Assembly: GCF_900112085.1 (NCBI RefSeq)
Contig: NZ_FOJY01000003.1
Location: forward strand, 1-64,000
Origin: Acetitomaculum ruminis DSM 5522
GTDB taxonomy: Bacteria; Bacillota; Clostridia; Lachnospirales; Lachnospiraceae
Direction of reading: 5' to 3'
DNA length: 64,000 nt
Shown: positions 54,516 through 63,379 of the stretch, one piece after another
How positions within the stretch are numbered: the first letter of the stretch is position 1
How the letters are laid out: each line of letters opens with the position of its first letter
Program-made: the position numbers and the translations under genes
The notes under the pieces: model-generated
Seen by the model: the letters and a program-made list of their open reading frames with translations, nothing else
The model's database searches: none
Told to the model about the DNA's origin: nothing

Positions 54516-56753
54516 CTAAAACTCAAAGTCCTTAAAATCTGTAAATGCCTCACCATCATTTGTGACTTCTTGACTGTTTCCGTAAAAATCATCTTCGGTA
54601 CATTTTTTATAGGCTTCGGAAATTCTATATCCTTTTTTTCCATCAACAGTATTATATCTGCCATAACCGTCTTTTTCATTTAATTCCTTTACAGTTTTGG
54701 TAGTGTCAAATTCATGCCAGGTAGTATCTGCGTAATACCATTGCTTTCCTTTTCCGTTTCCGGCATCAAGATAAACCATATTCCAGGCATGATATTCCAA
54801 ATTTCCATCTCCATTATCTGAAGGGCCTCTTACATAGTAGCAGTCTATATCAAGAACGCTCATTAAAAGGGAAAATGAAATAGCATAGTCATGGCATTTT
54901 CCTCTGTGATTTCCAAATATTTCAATAAAAGAAATGGCATCATTTCCCGGGTCCTCATAAGTAATGTTTTTATCATACCAGTTTTTTATTGCCAAAACTT
55001 TTTGGTAGTCTGTCATGTCATCTGTGATTATTGTTTTTAGCAATTTGGCAATATCCCGTATGGTTTCTTCGGTAATCTCATTATCACAGCCATATAACAT
55101 GGTTTCATCCGGATTGTCCTTTAAAAGTTCTTTTATCATTTCCATAAGGGAACCGCCTACATTTACGGTAAATGAGTCGTATAAAACATCATCCCAATAA
55201 ACCTTAACCTGTGATGTACCATGTTTTAAACCGATGGCCATTGCCGATTTGTTATAGGTCTCATTTTTGCCATCATAGGTAAATGCACCATTATCAATAA
55301 GGCGTTTTACAACATTTTCATCTGAAATCTCAAATTTCACGCGTTTCCAAAAGTCCGCCTGAACTTTTTCATATTGATTGTAATCTTCCTCATACAACTG
55401 CTGCCAGGACTTGTTTGCCAAGGAAAGTTTTATACTTCCAAAGCCTCCTTTACCTCCATGCCCCTGTTTTAAGAATAATTCATGATTTTTATTTAAGGCT
55501 CTCCAGGTATCTTCACTTCCTAACTGTGTAGAATAACTGAATATAATTCCGCAATCCTCACAGGTAATGTATTTTTCTCCCTTGGCATCTGTTTTTAAAG
55601 TTGAATGATGCCCCTTTGCCAAAATGACTTCATCTGTAATAAACTCCCTACATACAGTACAGTATTTTGCATTTCTTCCATCATTAATGCAAGTTGCCGG
55701 GATAGATTCGTCCTCCAGGACATGATTTCCCAATTTAGTGTCATCTTTTCTTATTTCTTCATGACATCTATTGCAAACATATATATCTGTTTTTCCATAT
55801 TTACAGGTTGCCGGGATGGTTTCCTTCAAGTTTAAATCATGACCCAAAGCCGGTATTTCTTCCTTTTTACCATGATAGCAGCCTTCTCTTGTACAATAGT
55901 AAAAATTATATCCTTCATCCGTGCAGGTAGGATTTTCATGTTCAGATGGAGTAGCCTCCATAAGATGTCCCAGGGGCTTTCCCACTGTTTTTGTCACATT
56001 CATGCCACAATATGTACAATTATAGCCCTCTAGTCTGGCAGATTCGCAAGTTGCTTCATTTACAAACCAGGGAGTTTTTCCTAATTGATGGTCGGTTCTT
56101 GGAATTTTACTTCCCTTTTTTATAAGTTTATTACAGATTGTGCAATATTCATCACCTGTAAAACCTTCCATTTGACAGGTTGCAAAATATTTTCCAACAG
56201 TTATGCTTTTATGTCCTTCCACGGTGATTTTGCAGGTATATTTTCGCTTTTTTGTATCTAAAACAGTAATAATGCTGCTGCCGGATTTTTTTGAACTAAC
56301 CTTTCCATTTTTATCCACAGTTACATTGTTATTATTTACTTTAAAGCTTTTTGCCTTTGCCCCTGTTAGTTTTAGGGTAAAGCTTTTTCCCTGATGAATT
56401 TTTTTGCTTTTGACATTTAAGCAGGGATTTTTAACTGTAACCTTGCATTTATATACTTTTTTATCCTTTGCCTTACAACTTATAACAGCTTTTCCGGCCT
56501 TTTTTGCCGTAAGCTTTCCTTTTTTTACCAGAACGATTTTGCTATCAGAACTTGTCCAGCTTACAGCCTTGGTTCCAGATATTTTTAAAGTAAGACTTTC
56601 CCCCACATACATGGTAACCAGGGTTTTATCTAGTCCCTTTTTATTAGCTGCCTCCACCTTATTTCCAAGGGTAAAACAAGCTAAAAAGCACATTATCAAG
56701 GTAAGAATCAAAAATGGGATTTTCGCCTTGATTCGATTATCAAAATTAGTCAT
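54516..56753 (-). CDS. Secreted transglutaminase-like protein with Ig-like and CxxC repeats
   Basis: A 745-aa exported protein. The signal peptide is in the first ~35 residues (hydrophobic FLILTLIMCFLACFTLG). Residues ~40-180 hold two bacterial Ig-like (BIG2) modules (VTMYVGESLTLKISGTKAVSWTS is a typical start). Residues ~180-410 contain about five repeats with paired cysteines of the form CxxC, separated by ATCxxxGxxxYxC and G-H motifs. A transglutaminase-like domain follows: Cys in HRGKCHDYAISFS, His in LEYHAWNMV, Asp in YADTTWHEFD. It is probably wall-associated and may crosslink or cleave cell-surface peptides. It has no LPXTG or membrane anchor. Similar proteins occur in Lachnospiraceae. 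Confidence 0.75.
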   Translation of the reverse strand: MTNFDNRIKAKIPFLILTLIMCFLACFTLGNKVEAANKKGLDKTLVTMYVGESLTLKISGTKAVSWTSSDSKIVLVKKGKLTAKKAGKAVISCKAKDKKVYKCKVTVKNPCLNVKSKKIHQGKSFTLKLTGAKAKSFKVNNNNVTVDKNGKVSSKKSGSSIITVLDTKKRKYTCKITVEGHKSITVGKYFATCQMEGFTGDEYCTICNKLIKKGSKIPRTDHQLGKTPWFVNEATCESARLEGYNCTYCGMNVTKTVGKPLGHLMEATPSEHENPTCTDEGYNFYYCTREGCYHGKKEEIPALGHDLNLKETIPATCKYGKTDIYVCNRCHEEIRKDDTKLGNHVLEDESIPATCINDGRNAKYCTVCREFITDEVILAKGHHSTLKTDAKGEKYITCEDCGIIFSYSTQLGSEDTWRALNKNHELFLKQGHGGKGGFGSIKLSLANKSWQQLYEEDYNQYEKVQADFWKRVKFEISDENVVKRLIDNGAFTYDGKNETYNKSAMAIGLKHGTSQVKVYWDDVLYDSFTVNVGGSLMEMIKELLKDNPDETMLYGCDNEITEETIRDIAKLLKTIITDDMTDYQKVLAIKNWYDKNITYEDPGNDAISFIEIFGNHRGKCHDYAISFSLLMSVLDIDCYYVRGPSDNGDGNLEYHAWNMVYLDAGNGKGKQWYYADTTWHEFDTTKTVKELNEKDGYGRYNTVDGKKGYRISEAYKKCTEDDFYGNSQEVTNDGEAFTDFKDFEF

Positions 56754-56808
56754 TTTCTTCTATAATCTCCTATTATCACTTCGTTTAAAAATAATCTCAT
56801 TAGTTAAG

Positions 56809-57501
56809 CTATTTCTTCCAGGGACGCTTCTTTCCAATCCAGCCCTTTTCTTTCCAATAAGCAACATCTGCCTTATTCCAACCGTTTTTTTGTAAAAGAC
56901 GCATAATATTAAAAAATCCTTTAGTCTTTAATCCCGGCTTTGCTTTTCCTTGATTTTTAAGAATTTTAGCTGCAATTTTTTGAGTTTTTTTATCAATTAT
57001 TTTTTTGTTCTTGTGGCTGATTTGCTCCCAGGAAACAGCCCTTACAGCCAGACCAAATTTATAAATTTTTGCCACTCCCCAGAAAAACAGACTGTCTTCC
57101 ATATCTTTTAAGGTGGATTTCATGCCAGCACCTGCTGCCGTGGTAATGCAAACCGCCTGCTTTTTAAACATACACTCCAAAGGTCTGTGAACCATCCACA
57201 TATAACCATAATGGTCTAAAAACGCCTTCATGGCTCCGGTAGCATGAAATACATATACCGGACTTGCAAGAATTATTAAATCAGCCTCCTTTAAAGCCCT
57301 TGTAATAGGTAATAGTTTTTCATAATCAGGACATTTTTTCTCATCTTTTTCAAAGCAAACGGTACAGCCTTTACAAAATTCATGAAAATCCTTCGGAAGA
57401 AAAAACTCCGAAATCTCCCCTCCAACCTTGTCTGCAAGCATTCTTGCAATATGGCAGGTGGAACCTTTGTGATTTTGTCCGTGAATTATTACTATTTTCA
57501 T
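56809..57501 (-). CDS. Flavodoxin-fold NAD(P)H-dependent oxidoreductase
   Basis: A 230-aa protein of the flavodoxin-like reductase family. It opens with IIHGQNHKGSTCHIARMLA (FMN-phosphate loop), then CKGCTVCFEKDEKKCP (a Cys-rich segment often found in Fe-S flavoproteins and NAD(P)H reductases), LIILASPVYVFHATGAMKAFLD and TTAAGAGMKSTL. The C-terminal ~70 residues are basic and less conserved. The electron acceptor is unknown. It lies just downstream of tex on the same strand. Confidence 0.8.
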   Translation of the reverse strand: MKIVIIHGQNHKGSTCHIARMLADKVGGEISEFFLPKDFHEFCKGCTVCFEKDEKKCPDYEKLLPITRALKEADLIILASPVYVFHATGAMKAFLDHYGYMWMVHRPLECMFKKQAVCITTAAGAGMKSTLKDMEDSLFFWGVAKIYKFGLAVRAVSWEQISHKNKKIIDKKTQKIAAKILKNQGKAKPGLKTKGFFNIMRLLQKNGWNKADVAYWKEKGWIGKKRPWKK

Positions 57502-57537
57502 TGTTTTCTCCTGTTATTTATTAGTTTTTATACTTTT

Positions 57538-59679
57538 TTACATCTTCATGGTAAGCTGAATTCTGTGTTTTTTAACATCAACACCTAAGATTTTTACTTC
57601 CACAATATCTCCTATACTAACAGCCTCCAAAGGATGTTTTATAAATTTTTCCGACATCTGGGATATGTGAACAAGTCCATCCTGATGGACTCCTATATCT
57701 ACAAATGCCCCGAAATCCATTACATTTCTTACTGTTCCTTTTAAAATCATCCCCTCTTTTAAGTCCTCAATGGATAATACATCGGTTCTTAAAATCGGTT
57801 TTGGCATTTCATCCCTAGGGTCTCTGGCGGGTTTTTCCAACTCTTTTATAATATCTGTTAAGGTTTCTTCCCCGATTTCTAATTCTTTTGAAAGCTCTTT
57901 AACCTTAGGAAGCTTTGAGGAAATATTTTTTATTCCTCCTTTTTTTAAGTCTTCTATCTCAAGTCCGGCTTTTTTAATTATCTTTTCAGCGATTTCATAA
58001 CTTTCAGGATGTACACTTGTCATGTCTAAAAGATTTGTTCCGTCACTTATTCTCATAAATCCCGCTGACTGTAAAAAGGCCTTCGGTCCTAATTTTGAAA
58101 CCTTTAACAACTCTTTTCTGTTTTTGAATTTTCCGTTTTCTTCTCTATATATGACAATATTGTTGGCTAAGGATTTTGAAATTCCGGAAACATACATAAG
58201 TAAGGATGCCGATGCCGTATTTAAATCAACCCCAACCTTATTTACATTATCTTCTACTACTTTTTCTAAAGCTTCTGCCAGGTGTTTCTGGTTTATATCA
58301 TGCTGATATTGTCCCACACCTATGGATTCCGGCGGTATTTTAACAAGTTCTGCCAAAGGATCTTGCAATCGTCTTGCTATGGAAACAGCACTTCTTTGTC
58401 CCACATCAAATTCCGGAAATTCCTCCGTAGCTAATTTACTTGCAGAATATACTGACGCCCCGGCCTCATTTACTATTACATATTCAACCTTTAAACCGGA
58501 TTTTTTTATAAAGTCTGAAACCACCTGTTCAGATTCCCTTGAAGCAGTTCCGTTTCCAATAGAAATAAGGCTAACATTATATTTTTTAATAATCTGCTCC
58601 AAAATCTTTTCTGATTCTGCTATTTTATTCTGAGGTTGTGTTGGAAAGATTACCTTTGTATAAAGTACCTTTCCGGTTTCATCAACTACAGCCAGTTTAC
58701 AGCCGGTTCTAAATGCAGGATCCCAGCCCATTACCACTCTTCCGGCAATAGGTGGCTGTAACAAAAGCTGTTTTAAGTTTTCTCCAAATACTTTTACAGC
58801 TTTGCTTTCTGCATTTTGAGTCAGTTGACTTCTTATTTCCCTTTCCACTGCCGGGAAAATCAATCTTTTATAGCTGTCCTTTATGGCATCTTCAAGAATC
58901 GGACCGGTATATTCATTTTTTCTTGTAATAATCTGTTTTTCCAGATAAGATGTGATTCTTTCTTCGTCAATGACAATTTTTACCTGAAGAATTTTTTCCT
59001 TTTCCCCACGATTTATAGCAAGAACTCTATAACCCGGGATTTTAGAGATTTTCTCTTCAAATTCGTAATACATTTCGTATACGGATTCTTCCTCTTTGTT
59101 TTTTGCCTGAGAATTAATTGTTCCGTTTTTTTGAATATAATCCCTGATATATTGACGATACCGGGTATTATCTGCAATGCTTTCAGCGATAATATCCTTT
59201 GCCCCTTCAATGGCGGCTTTTTCGTCCTCCACCTCTTTTTCAGTGGAAATGTATTTTTTTGCTTCCTCTTCTATGGGAATTTGAGTCATTTGCAATATAA
59301 TAATATTTGCAAGACCCTCTAATCCTTTTTCCTTTGCAATCATGGCTCTGGTGCGTTTTTTAGGTTTGTAAGGTCTGTAAATATCCTCTAACTCAACCAA
59401 AGTCATGGCATTATCAATGGCAGTTTTTAATTCTTCTGTCATTTTTTCCTGCTCTGTAATGGTTTTTATAACAGTTTCTTTTTTTTCTTCAAGATTTCTT
59501 AGATAAACTAGTCTTTCCTCTATTGTTCTTAACTGTTCATCATTTAATGAGCCTGTTACCTCTTTTCTGTATCTTGAAATAAAAGGTACTGTATTTCCTT
59601 CATCCATCAAAGTCACAGCAGCTTTTACCTGGCTTGTTTTTACTGAAATTTCCTTTGCAATTACATTTATAATATCCAT
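57538..59679 (-). CDS. tex: Tex-family RNA-binding transcription accessory protein
   Basis: A 713-aa protein with the full Tex order: N-terminal helical region (TVPFISRYRKEVTGSLND), the KKRTRAMIAKEKGLEGLA segment, a YqgF-like domain (MGWDPAFRTGCKLAVVDE), a helix-hairpin-helix region (NTASASLLMYVSGISKSLA) and a C-terminal S1 domain (LKGTVRNVMDFGAFVDIGVH). Tex associates with RNA and RNA polymerase and affects gene expression in several pathogens. An AAAGGA-type site lies upstream. Confidence 0.93.
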   Translation of the reverse strand: MDIINVIAKEISVKTSQVKAAVTLMDEGNTVPFISRYRKEVTGSLNDEQLRTIEERLVYLRNLEEKKETVIKTITEQEKMTEELKTAIDNAMTLVELEDIYRPYKPKKRTRAMIAKEKGLEGLANIIILQMTQIPIEEEAKKYISTEKEVEDEKAAIEGAKDIIAESIADNTRYRQYIRDYIQKNGTINSQAKNKEEESVYEMYYEFEEKISKIPGYRVLAINRGEKEKILQVKIVIDEERITSYLEKQIITRKNEYTGPILEDAIKDSYKRLIFPAVEREIRSQLTQNAESKAVKVFGENLKQLLLQPPIAGRVVMGWDPAFRTGCKLAVVDETGKVLYTKVIFPTQPQNKIAESEKILEQIIKKYNVSLISIGNGTASRESEQVVSDFIKKSGLKVEYVIVNEAGASVYSASKLATEEFPEFDVGQRSAVSIARRLQDPLAELVKIPPESIGVGQYQHDINQKHLAEALEKVVEDNVNKVGVDLNTASASLLMYVSGISKSLANNIVIYREENGKFKNRKELLKVSKLGPKAFLQSAGFMRISDGTNLLDMTSVHPESYEIAEKIIKKAGLEIEDLKKGGIKNISSKLPKVKELSKELEIGEETLTDIIKELEKPARDPRDEMPKPILRTDVLSIEDLKEGMILKGTVRNVMDFGAFVDIGVHQDGLVHISQMSEKFIKHPLEAVSIGDIVEVKILGVDVKKHRIQLTMKM

Positions 59680-60228
59680 ATTTTGTCCTTTCTGTTATTG
59701 TCTAAGTTTTCTGAATTTTATTAAAATTTATAATGATTTTTCCATCTATAATATGTTTATTTTTTGTACATTTCATAAAGATAGGCATTTCACCCCACAA
59801 TATTCTACAATGGACTCCACCTGTTTACTTACTTATGAATATAGTGATTTCCTATTTCGCTTAATCATTTCATTATATCAAATTTCGCCCATTATTTGTT
59901 TTAGTTTTAAGCATTTTTAATTGCAATTTTTAAGCTTATGCTTTTGAATCTGGATATCACTAACACAAGATTCCAATCCCCAATTTTTTCATTGCAGTAA
60001 TTAATCTATTTTTACCCATATAAATTTATGTTTGTAAAACTTTTTTCTAAATGTTAAGATAATTATTATATGCACTGGTTTTCCTGTCAGAAGGGGCTTT
60101 AACCCCTTCTGACACTAGTAAGCTTATACCCCCACTTAAAGCTTACGCTTTTGAAGCGGGGGATTGCTTACACTGCGTTCAAACAATTATTTCATTTCGA
60201 TTATAGATTTAAGAAAGCAGGGAATTTT
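59680..60228. repeat. Gap with hairpin-rich repeat copy B (60083-60180) and a promoter
   Basis: Bases 60083-60180 match 5674-5771 except for A60134 in place of G5725, which breaks one pair of the CCCCC-stem hairpin. The left outer arm GAACGCAGTG seen in copy A is absent. Upstream, TTGTAA (60032-60037) and TAAGAT (60055-60060) are 17 bp apart, so if this promoter is used, the repeat forms the 5' leader of the membrane protein gene at 60229. The first ~350 bp of the gap show nothing else. An upstream start at 60151 for that gene would lie inside the repeat and is rejected. Confidence 0.7.
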
Positions 60229-60633
60229 ATGGATTATAATTTTAAACAACCTGAATTTAAACCTTTATCAAAAAAAGACAGGGCTTCCCACAATTTTGCA
60301 AATGCATCTGTTGTTTTTGGTGCATTTTCGCTTTTTTCGTTAGCCCTTGTTACACCGGCTTTAGTATCTGCTCCCTTGGGAGTAATGTTTGCCCTTTTAT
60401 CAAAAAGGCGCAATCAGCCCCTTTCACTTCGGGCTAAAATCGGATTTGCCTTATGTGTTATCTGCTATTTGATTATAGTTGTAAGCATTGTATCAAGCAT
60501 TATTTATTACTCTAATAAATACGGAAGTTTTCAAAACTTCTATAAACAATATATAGAGGAACTGGAAAAAAATGTAAATATTAATTCTACACAGGCTCTT
60601 ATGTCCGCAGTTTCTTTTGATTCAGTGTTATAA
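60229..60633 (+). CDS. Small membrane protein (DUF4190-like)
   Basis: A 134-aa protein with two or three predicted membrane segments (ASVVFGAFSLFSLALVTPALVS, then LGVMFALLS and FALCVICYLIIVVSIVSSIIYY) and a short exported or cytoplasmic tail. The pattern GVMFALLSKRRNQPLSLRAKIG fits DUF4190-type small membrane proteins. No function can be assigned. The start at 60229 follows an AGGG site; the frame also reads open further upstream, but only through the hairpin repeat. It is followed by another membrane gene. Confidence 0.6.
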   Translation: MDYNFKQPEFKPLSKKDRASHNFANASVVFGAFSLFSLALVTPALVSAPLGVMFALLSKRRNQPLSLRAKIGFALCVICYLIIVVSIVSSIIYYSNKYGSFQNFYKQYIEELEKNVNINSTQALMSAVSFDSVL

Positions 60634-60674
60634 ATAAAAAATTCAAATTTAAGATGTATTAATGAGGAAAAATT

Positions 60675-61418
60675 ATGAAAAGAAAAATATCTGATTTTAG
60701 AAATATGGCAAGAGAGGAATTACTGGGAAATTATTTAATTCCTTCATTTTCCGTTTTGTCTATGGCTTTGTTTGTATGCTGCCTAAGTTCACCATTTTAT
60801 TTTACCGTATACAATGTAAATAATGTTGCTTCTATTGTTATTTTTTATGTGGCTACATTTATGATAAATATAATTTCCAGACTTTTCTTTATTGGAATTT
60901 TATACATACTTATGCAAATCACACGACATGAAAAAACATCCTTTGCCAATCTGCTTTATGCCTTTACCCATAAGCCTGACAGATTTATCAAAGCGATAAT
61001 TTTTCTTTTATTGATAGGTATAGTAGTGGGACTTCCATTAGACATACTGGATTATTTTTCCAATAAAATCTCCTTTATGAATAATGATTTTTCCCATATT
61101 ATAATCCTTTTTTTACATATGATAATCAGATTGATTATTTTCCTTTTATTTATGCCTGTTTATCTTTTAATGATTGATAACCAGGAGATTAAGGGAATGG
61201 AGGCTGTAAAAAAATCCTTTTTCCTTATGAAAGGACACAGAAAAAATCTCTTTCTTTTAGTAATGAGTTTCTTTGGCTGGCTTCTTTTAGGTATCATTTC
61301 CTTTGGCTTTGCGTTTTTATGGGTTACTCCTTACTTTTTTACTTCAGTCATTTATTATTACTACTACATTACAAATCAGATTCCGGAAAGCGAAACATAT
61401 AAGGAGTATTATGTATAA
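60675..61418 (+). CDS. DUF975-family membrane protein
   Basis: A 247-aa protein with about six membrane segments. The start MKRKISDFRNMAREELLGNY and the later EKTSFANLLYAF and MPVYLLMIDNQEIKGMEAVKKSFFLMKGHRKNLF are typical of the DUF975 family, which is common in Firmicutes and of unknown function. It lies 41 bp after the DUF4190-like gene, probably in one operon. A GAGG site precedes the ATG. Confidence 0.75.
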   Translation: MKRKISDFRNMAREELLGNYLIPSFSVLSMALFVCCLSSPFYFTVYNVNNVASIVIFYVATFMINIISRLFFIGILYILMQITRHEKTSFANLLYAFTHKPDRFIKAIIFLLLIGIVVGLPLDILDYFSNKISFMNNDFSHIIILFLHMIIRLIIFLLFMPVYLLMIDNQEIKGMEAVKKSFFLMKGHRKNLFLLVMSFFGWLLLGIISFGFAFLWVTPYFFTSVIYYYYYITNQIPESETYKEYYV

Positions 61419-61421
61419 GCA

Positions 61422-62093
61422 TCATTCTTCTTTAATGATACGACCGTCTTTCATGGTTATTAGATGATTTCCATAATTTGCAAATTCTTTATCATGGGTT
61501 ACCATCACTATGGTGGTACCCTCCTCATTTATTTCTCGCAAAAGTTCCATTATTTGTATACCTGTTTCTTCGTCTAAGGAACCTGTGGGTTCATCTGCAA
61601 GAAGCAATTTGGGTTTAGTTACCAAAGCCCTTGCCAGGGCGACTCTTTGTTTTTGCCCACCGGAAAGTTCGGAAGGGTACTTACTAATTTTATTAAGTAA
61701 ATCCATTTCTTTTAGGATAGCACCTACTCTTTTTCTTTGTTCTTTTGCTCCGGTTTTCATGTATTTTAAAGGCAGGGAAACGTTATCATATACACTCCTG
61801 TCATTTAGCAAGGCAAAATTTTGCAACACAAATCCCAAATTTTTATTTCTGAATTTTGCTAATCCGGCATCTCTCATTTCTCCAATATCTTTTCCTTTAA
61901 ATTTGTATATACCCTTTGTAGGTTTTCTTATTGCCCCCAAAACGTTTAGTAATGTTGATTTTCCACAACCGCTTTTACCCATGATTGTGACAAATTCTCC
62001 TTCTTCTATCCCCAGACAAAGATCTTTTAAAGCATGAACCCTTCCTTCTTTTTTTCCATATATTACATTTATTTCCTCTAAAGTTAAAAACAT
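61422..62093 (-). CDS. ABC transporter ATP-binding protein (MacB/LolD type)
   Basis: A 223-aa ATPase with GKSGCGKST (Walker A), ENFALLNDR-type Q loop region, LSGGQKQRVALARAL (signature), LLLADEPTGSLD (Walker B) and a switch His in VMVTHDKEF. The DEPTGSLD form is typical of MacB/LolD/FtsE-like mechanotransmission ABC systems. It overlaps the upstream permease gene by one base, so the two are translationally coupled. Confidence 0.9.
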   Translation of the reverse strand: MFLTLEEINVIYGKKEGRVHALKDLCLGIEEGEFVTIMGKSGCGKSTLLNVLGAIRKPTKGIYKFKGKDIGEMRDAGLAKFRNKNLGFVLQNFALLNDRSVYDNVSLPLKYMKTGAKEQRKRVGAILKEMDLLNKISKYPSELSGGQKQRVALARALVTKPKLLLADEPTGSLDEETGIQIMELLREINEEGTTIVMVTHDKEFANYGNHLITMKDGRIIKEE

Positions 62094-63379
62094 TATTCTT
62101 CTCCTCCAATTATATCTCCCAGGTTCATTCTTTTTATGTGTATATAGCTTGCTACTGCCATTATTGCCACAATCACTATAGATAAAATATCAACCAATAT
62201 AATACTGTTTTTACCGCTATCATTTATAAAAAGATATAGGGTACTTCCTAAATTTCCTAACAATATCAGGCTTATTGTAAAGCCCATGCTTTCCTTGTAA
62301 ATATCCCAAAAGCCTGCTCCACATAAAAGTTCAACACTGAAATTGTATTTATATTTTTCCAAAATGCTAAATATATTAATTACCAGGGAAATTACAATAA
62401 ATATCATTATAAGAATTACCAATATATTAAACTGATTTGATACCTGGCTTGTCATCTTTTGATACTTTTTAACTACATTAGTTCCTGAATCGCTGTTAGG
62501 GTCCTCGATGTTCATTTGCCATTTTGAATTATATTTTTTTACAATATTATTTATTTGTTCACTTAGCTCTTCATAGCCTTGATTAGCTTTTATATTTCCA
62601 TTTAATTGTGTGAGGGTTGCCATTTTTGAAAATTCTGATTTATCTGAAAAATTCCAGGCAGGAATAAGGATATATCTTTCCAAAGATACAAAATCATTTT
62701 CAAAATAGGACAAGAAAAATGATTTGTCTTCTAAAAAGCCTACAACTTCCATTTTCATATCCTCCATTATAAAATTCGCATCTAATATATCCCCGATTTT
62801 GTAATAATCCTTATAGGCTTTTCCCATAATTACCGGAATAGTTTTACCCTCCGTGTATAAATAATCCTCTTTGGAAAAGGCTCTTCCTGAGTTAATTTGT
62901 ATATTATTACAATCAAAAAAGCCGGAACTTACTTGAACAGATTTAACCATACTTATATCTTTTCCATTTTCAGTTTTTACAGCATCTGAAAAATCACCAT
63001 CTTCATATCCCTCTAAAAAAATATCTTTCATTTTCCCCTTAAGGATAAGTGTCTGATTGTTACAAGTATAAAATTGAAAGGATTTCTCATTCCAAAGTTC
63101 ATTTAATAAATCCGTCATTTTTTTATAACTGCTACCATTAGAGTCCCCCTCCATGTAATTATAATATTCCTGGTCTTTTAAGGCTTCAGTCATCCAGTAA
63201 AATGTAGTTTCTCCATATGTACTTTTATAATTATTTTCAACCTTTTGACTTTCTTCATTCTTTTTGGCAATATTTCCTGTTAAAGAAAAGTTTATTGTAA
63301 TTAGAATTAGAAGCATGGAAAACATAACTGCATTTTTTAAACCTATTTCAATAATATGCTCCCAATGAATCATTTTCAT
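62093..63379 (-). CDS. FtsX/MacB-type ABC permease
   Basis: A 428-aa membrane protein. A hydrophobic segment is at about residues 15-33, then a ~270-residue extracellular MacB-like periplasmic-core region (FFDCNNIQINSGRAFSKEDYLYTEG, then GKAYKDYYKIGDILD), then three membrane segments near the C-terminus (NILVILIMIFIVISLVINIFSI and others). It ends RMNLGDIIGGEE. It partners with the ATPase downstream and probably with the second permease upstream. Transporters of this kind export peptides or act in envelope stress and antimicrobial-peptide resistance. Confidence 0.8.
   Translation of the reverse strand: MKMIHWEHIIEIGLKNAVMFSMLLILITINFSLTGNIAKKNEESQKVENNYKSTYGETTFYWMTEALKDQEYYNYMEGDSNGSSYKKMTDLLNELWNEKSFQFYTCNNQTLILKGKMKDIFLEGYEDGDFSDAVKTENGKDISMVKSVQVSSGFFDCNNIQINSGRAFSKEDYLYTEGKTIPVIMGKAYKDYYKIGDILDANFIMEDMKMEVVGFLEDKSFFLSYFENDFVSLERYILIPAWNFSDKSEFSKMATLTQLNGNIKANQGYEELSEQINNIVKKYNSKWQMNIEDPNSDSGTNVVKKYQKMTSQVSNQFNILVILIMIFIVISLVINIFSILEKYKYNFSVELLCGAGFWDIYKESMGFTISLILLGNLGSTLYLFINDSGKNSIILVDILSIVIVAIMAVASYIHIKRMNLGDIIGGEE

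Noticed and set aside
60151-60228. Upstream start for the DUF4190-like protein
   Set aside because: The added residues are encoded by the hairpin repeat, and the ATG at 60229 gives a normal protein with an SD-like site.
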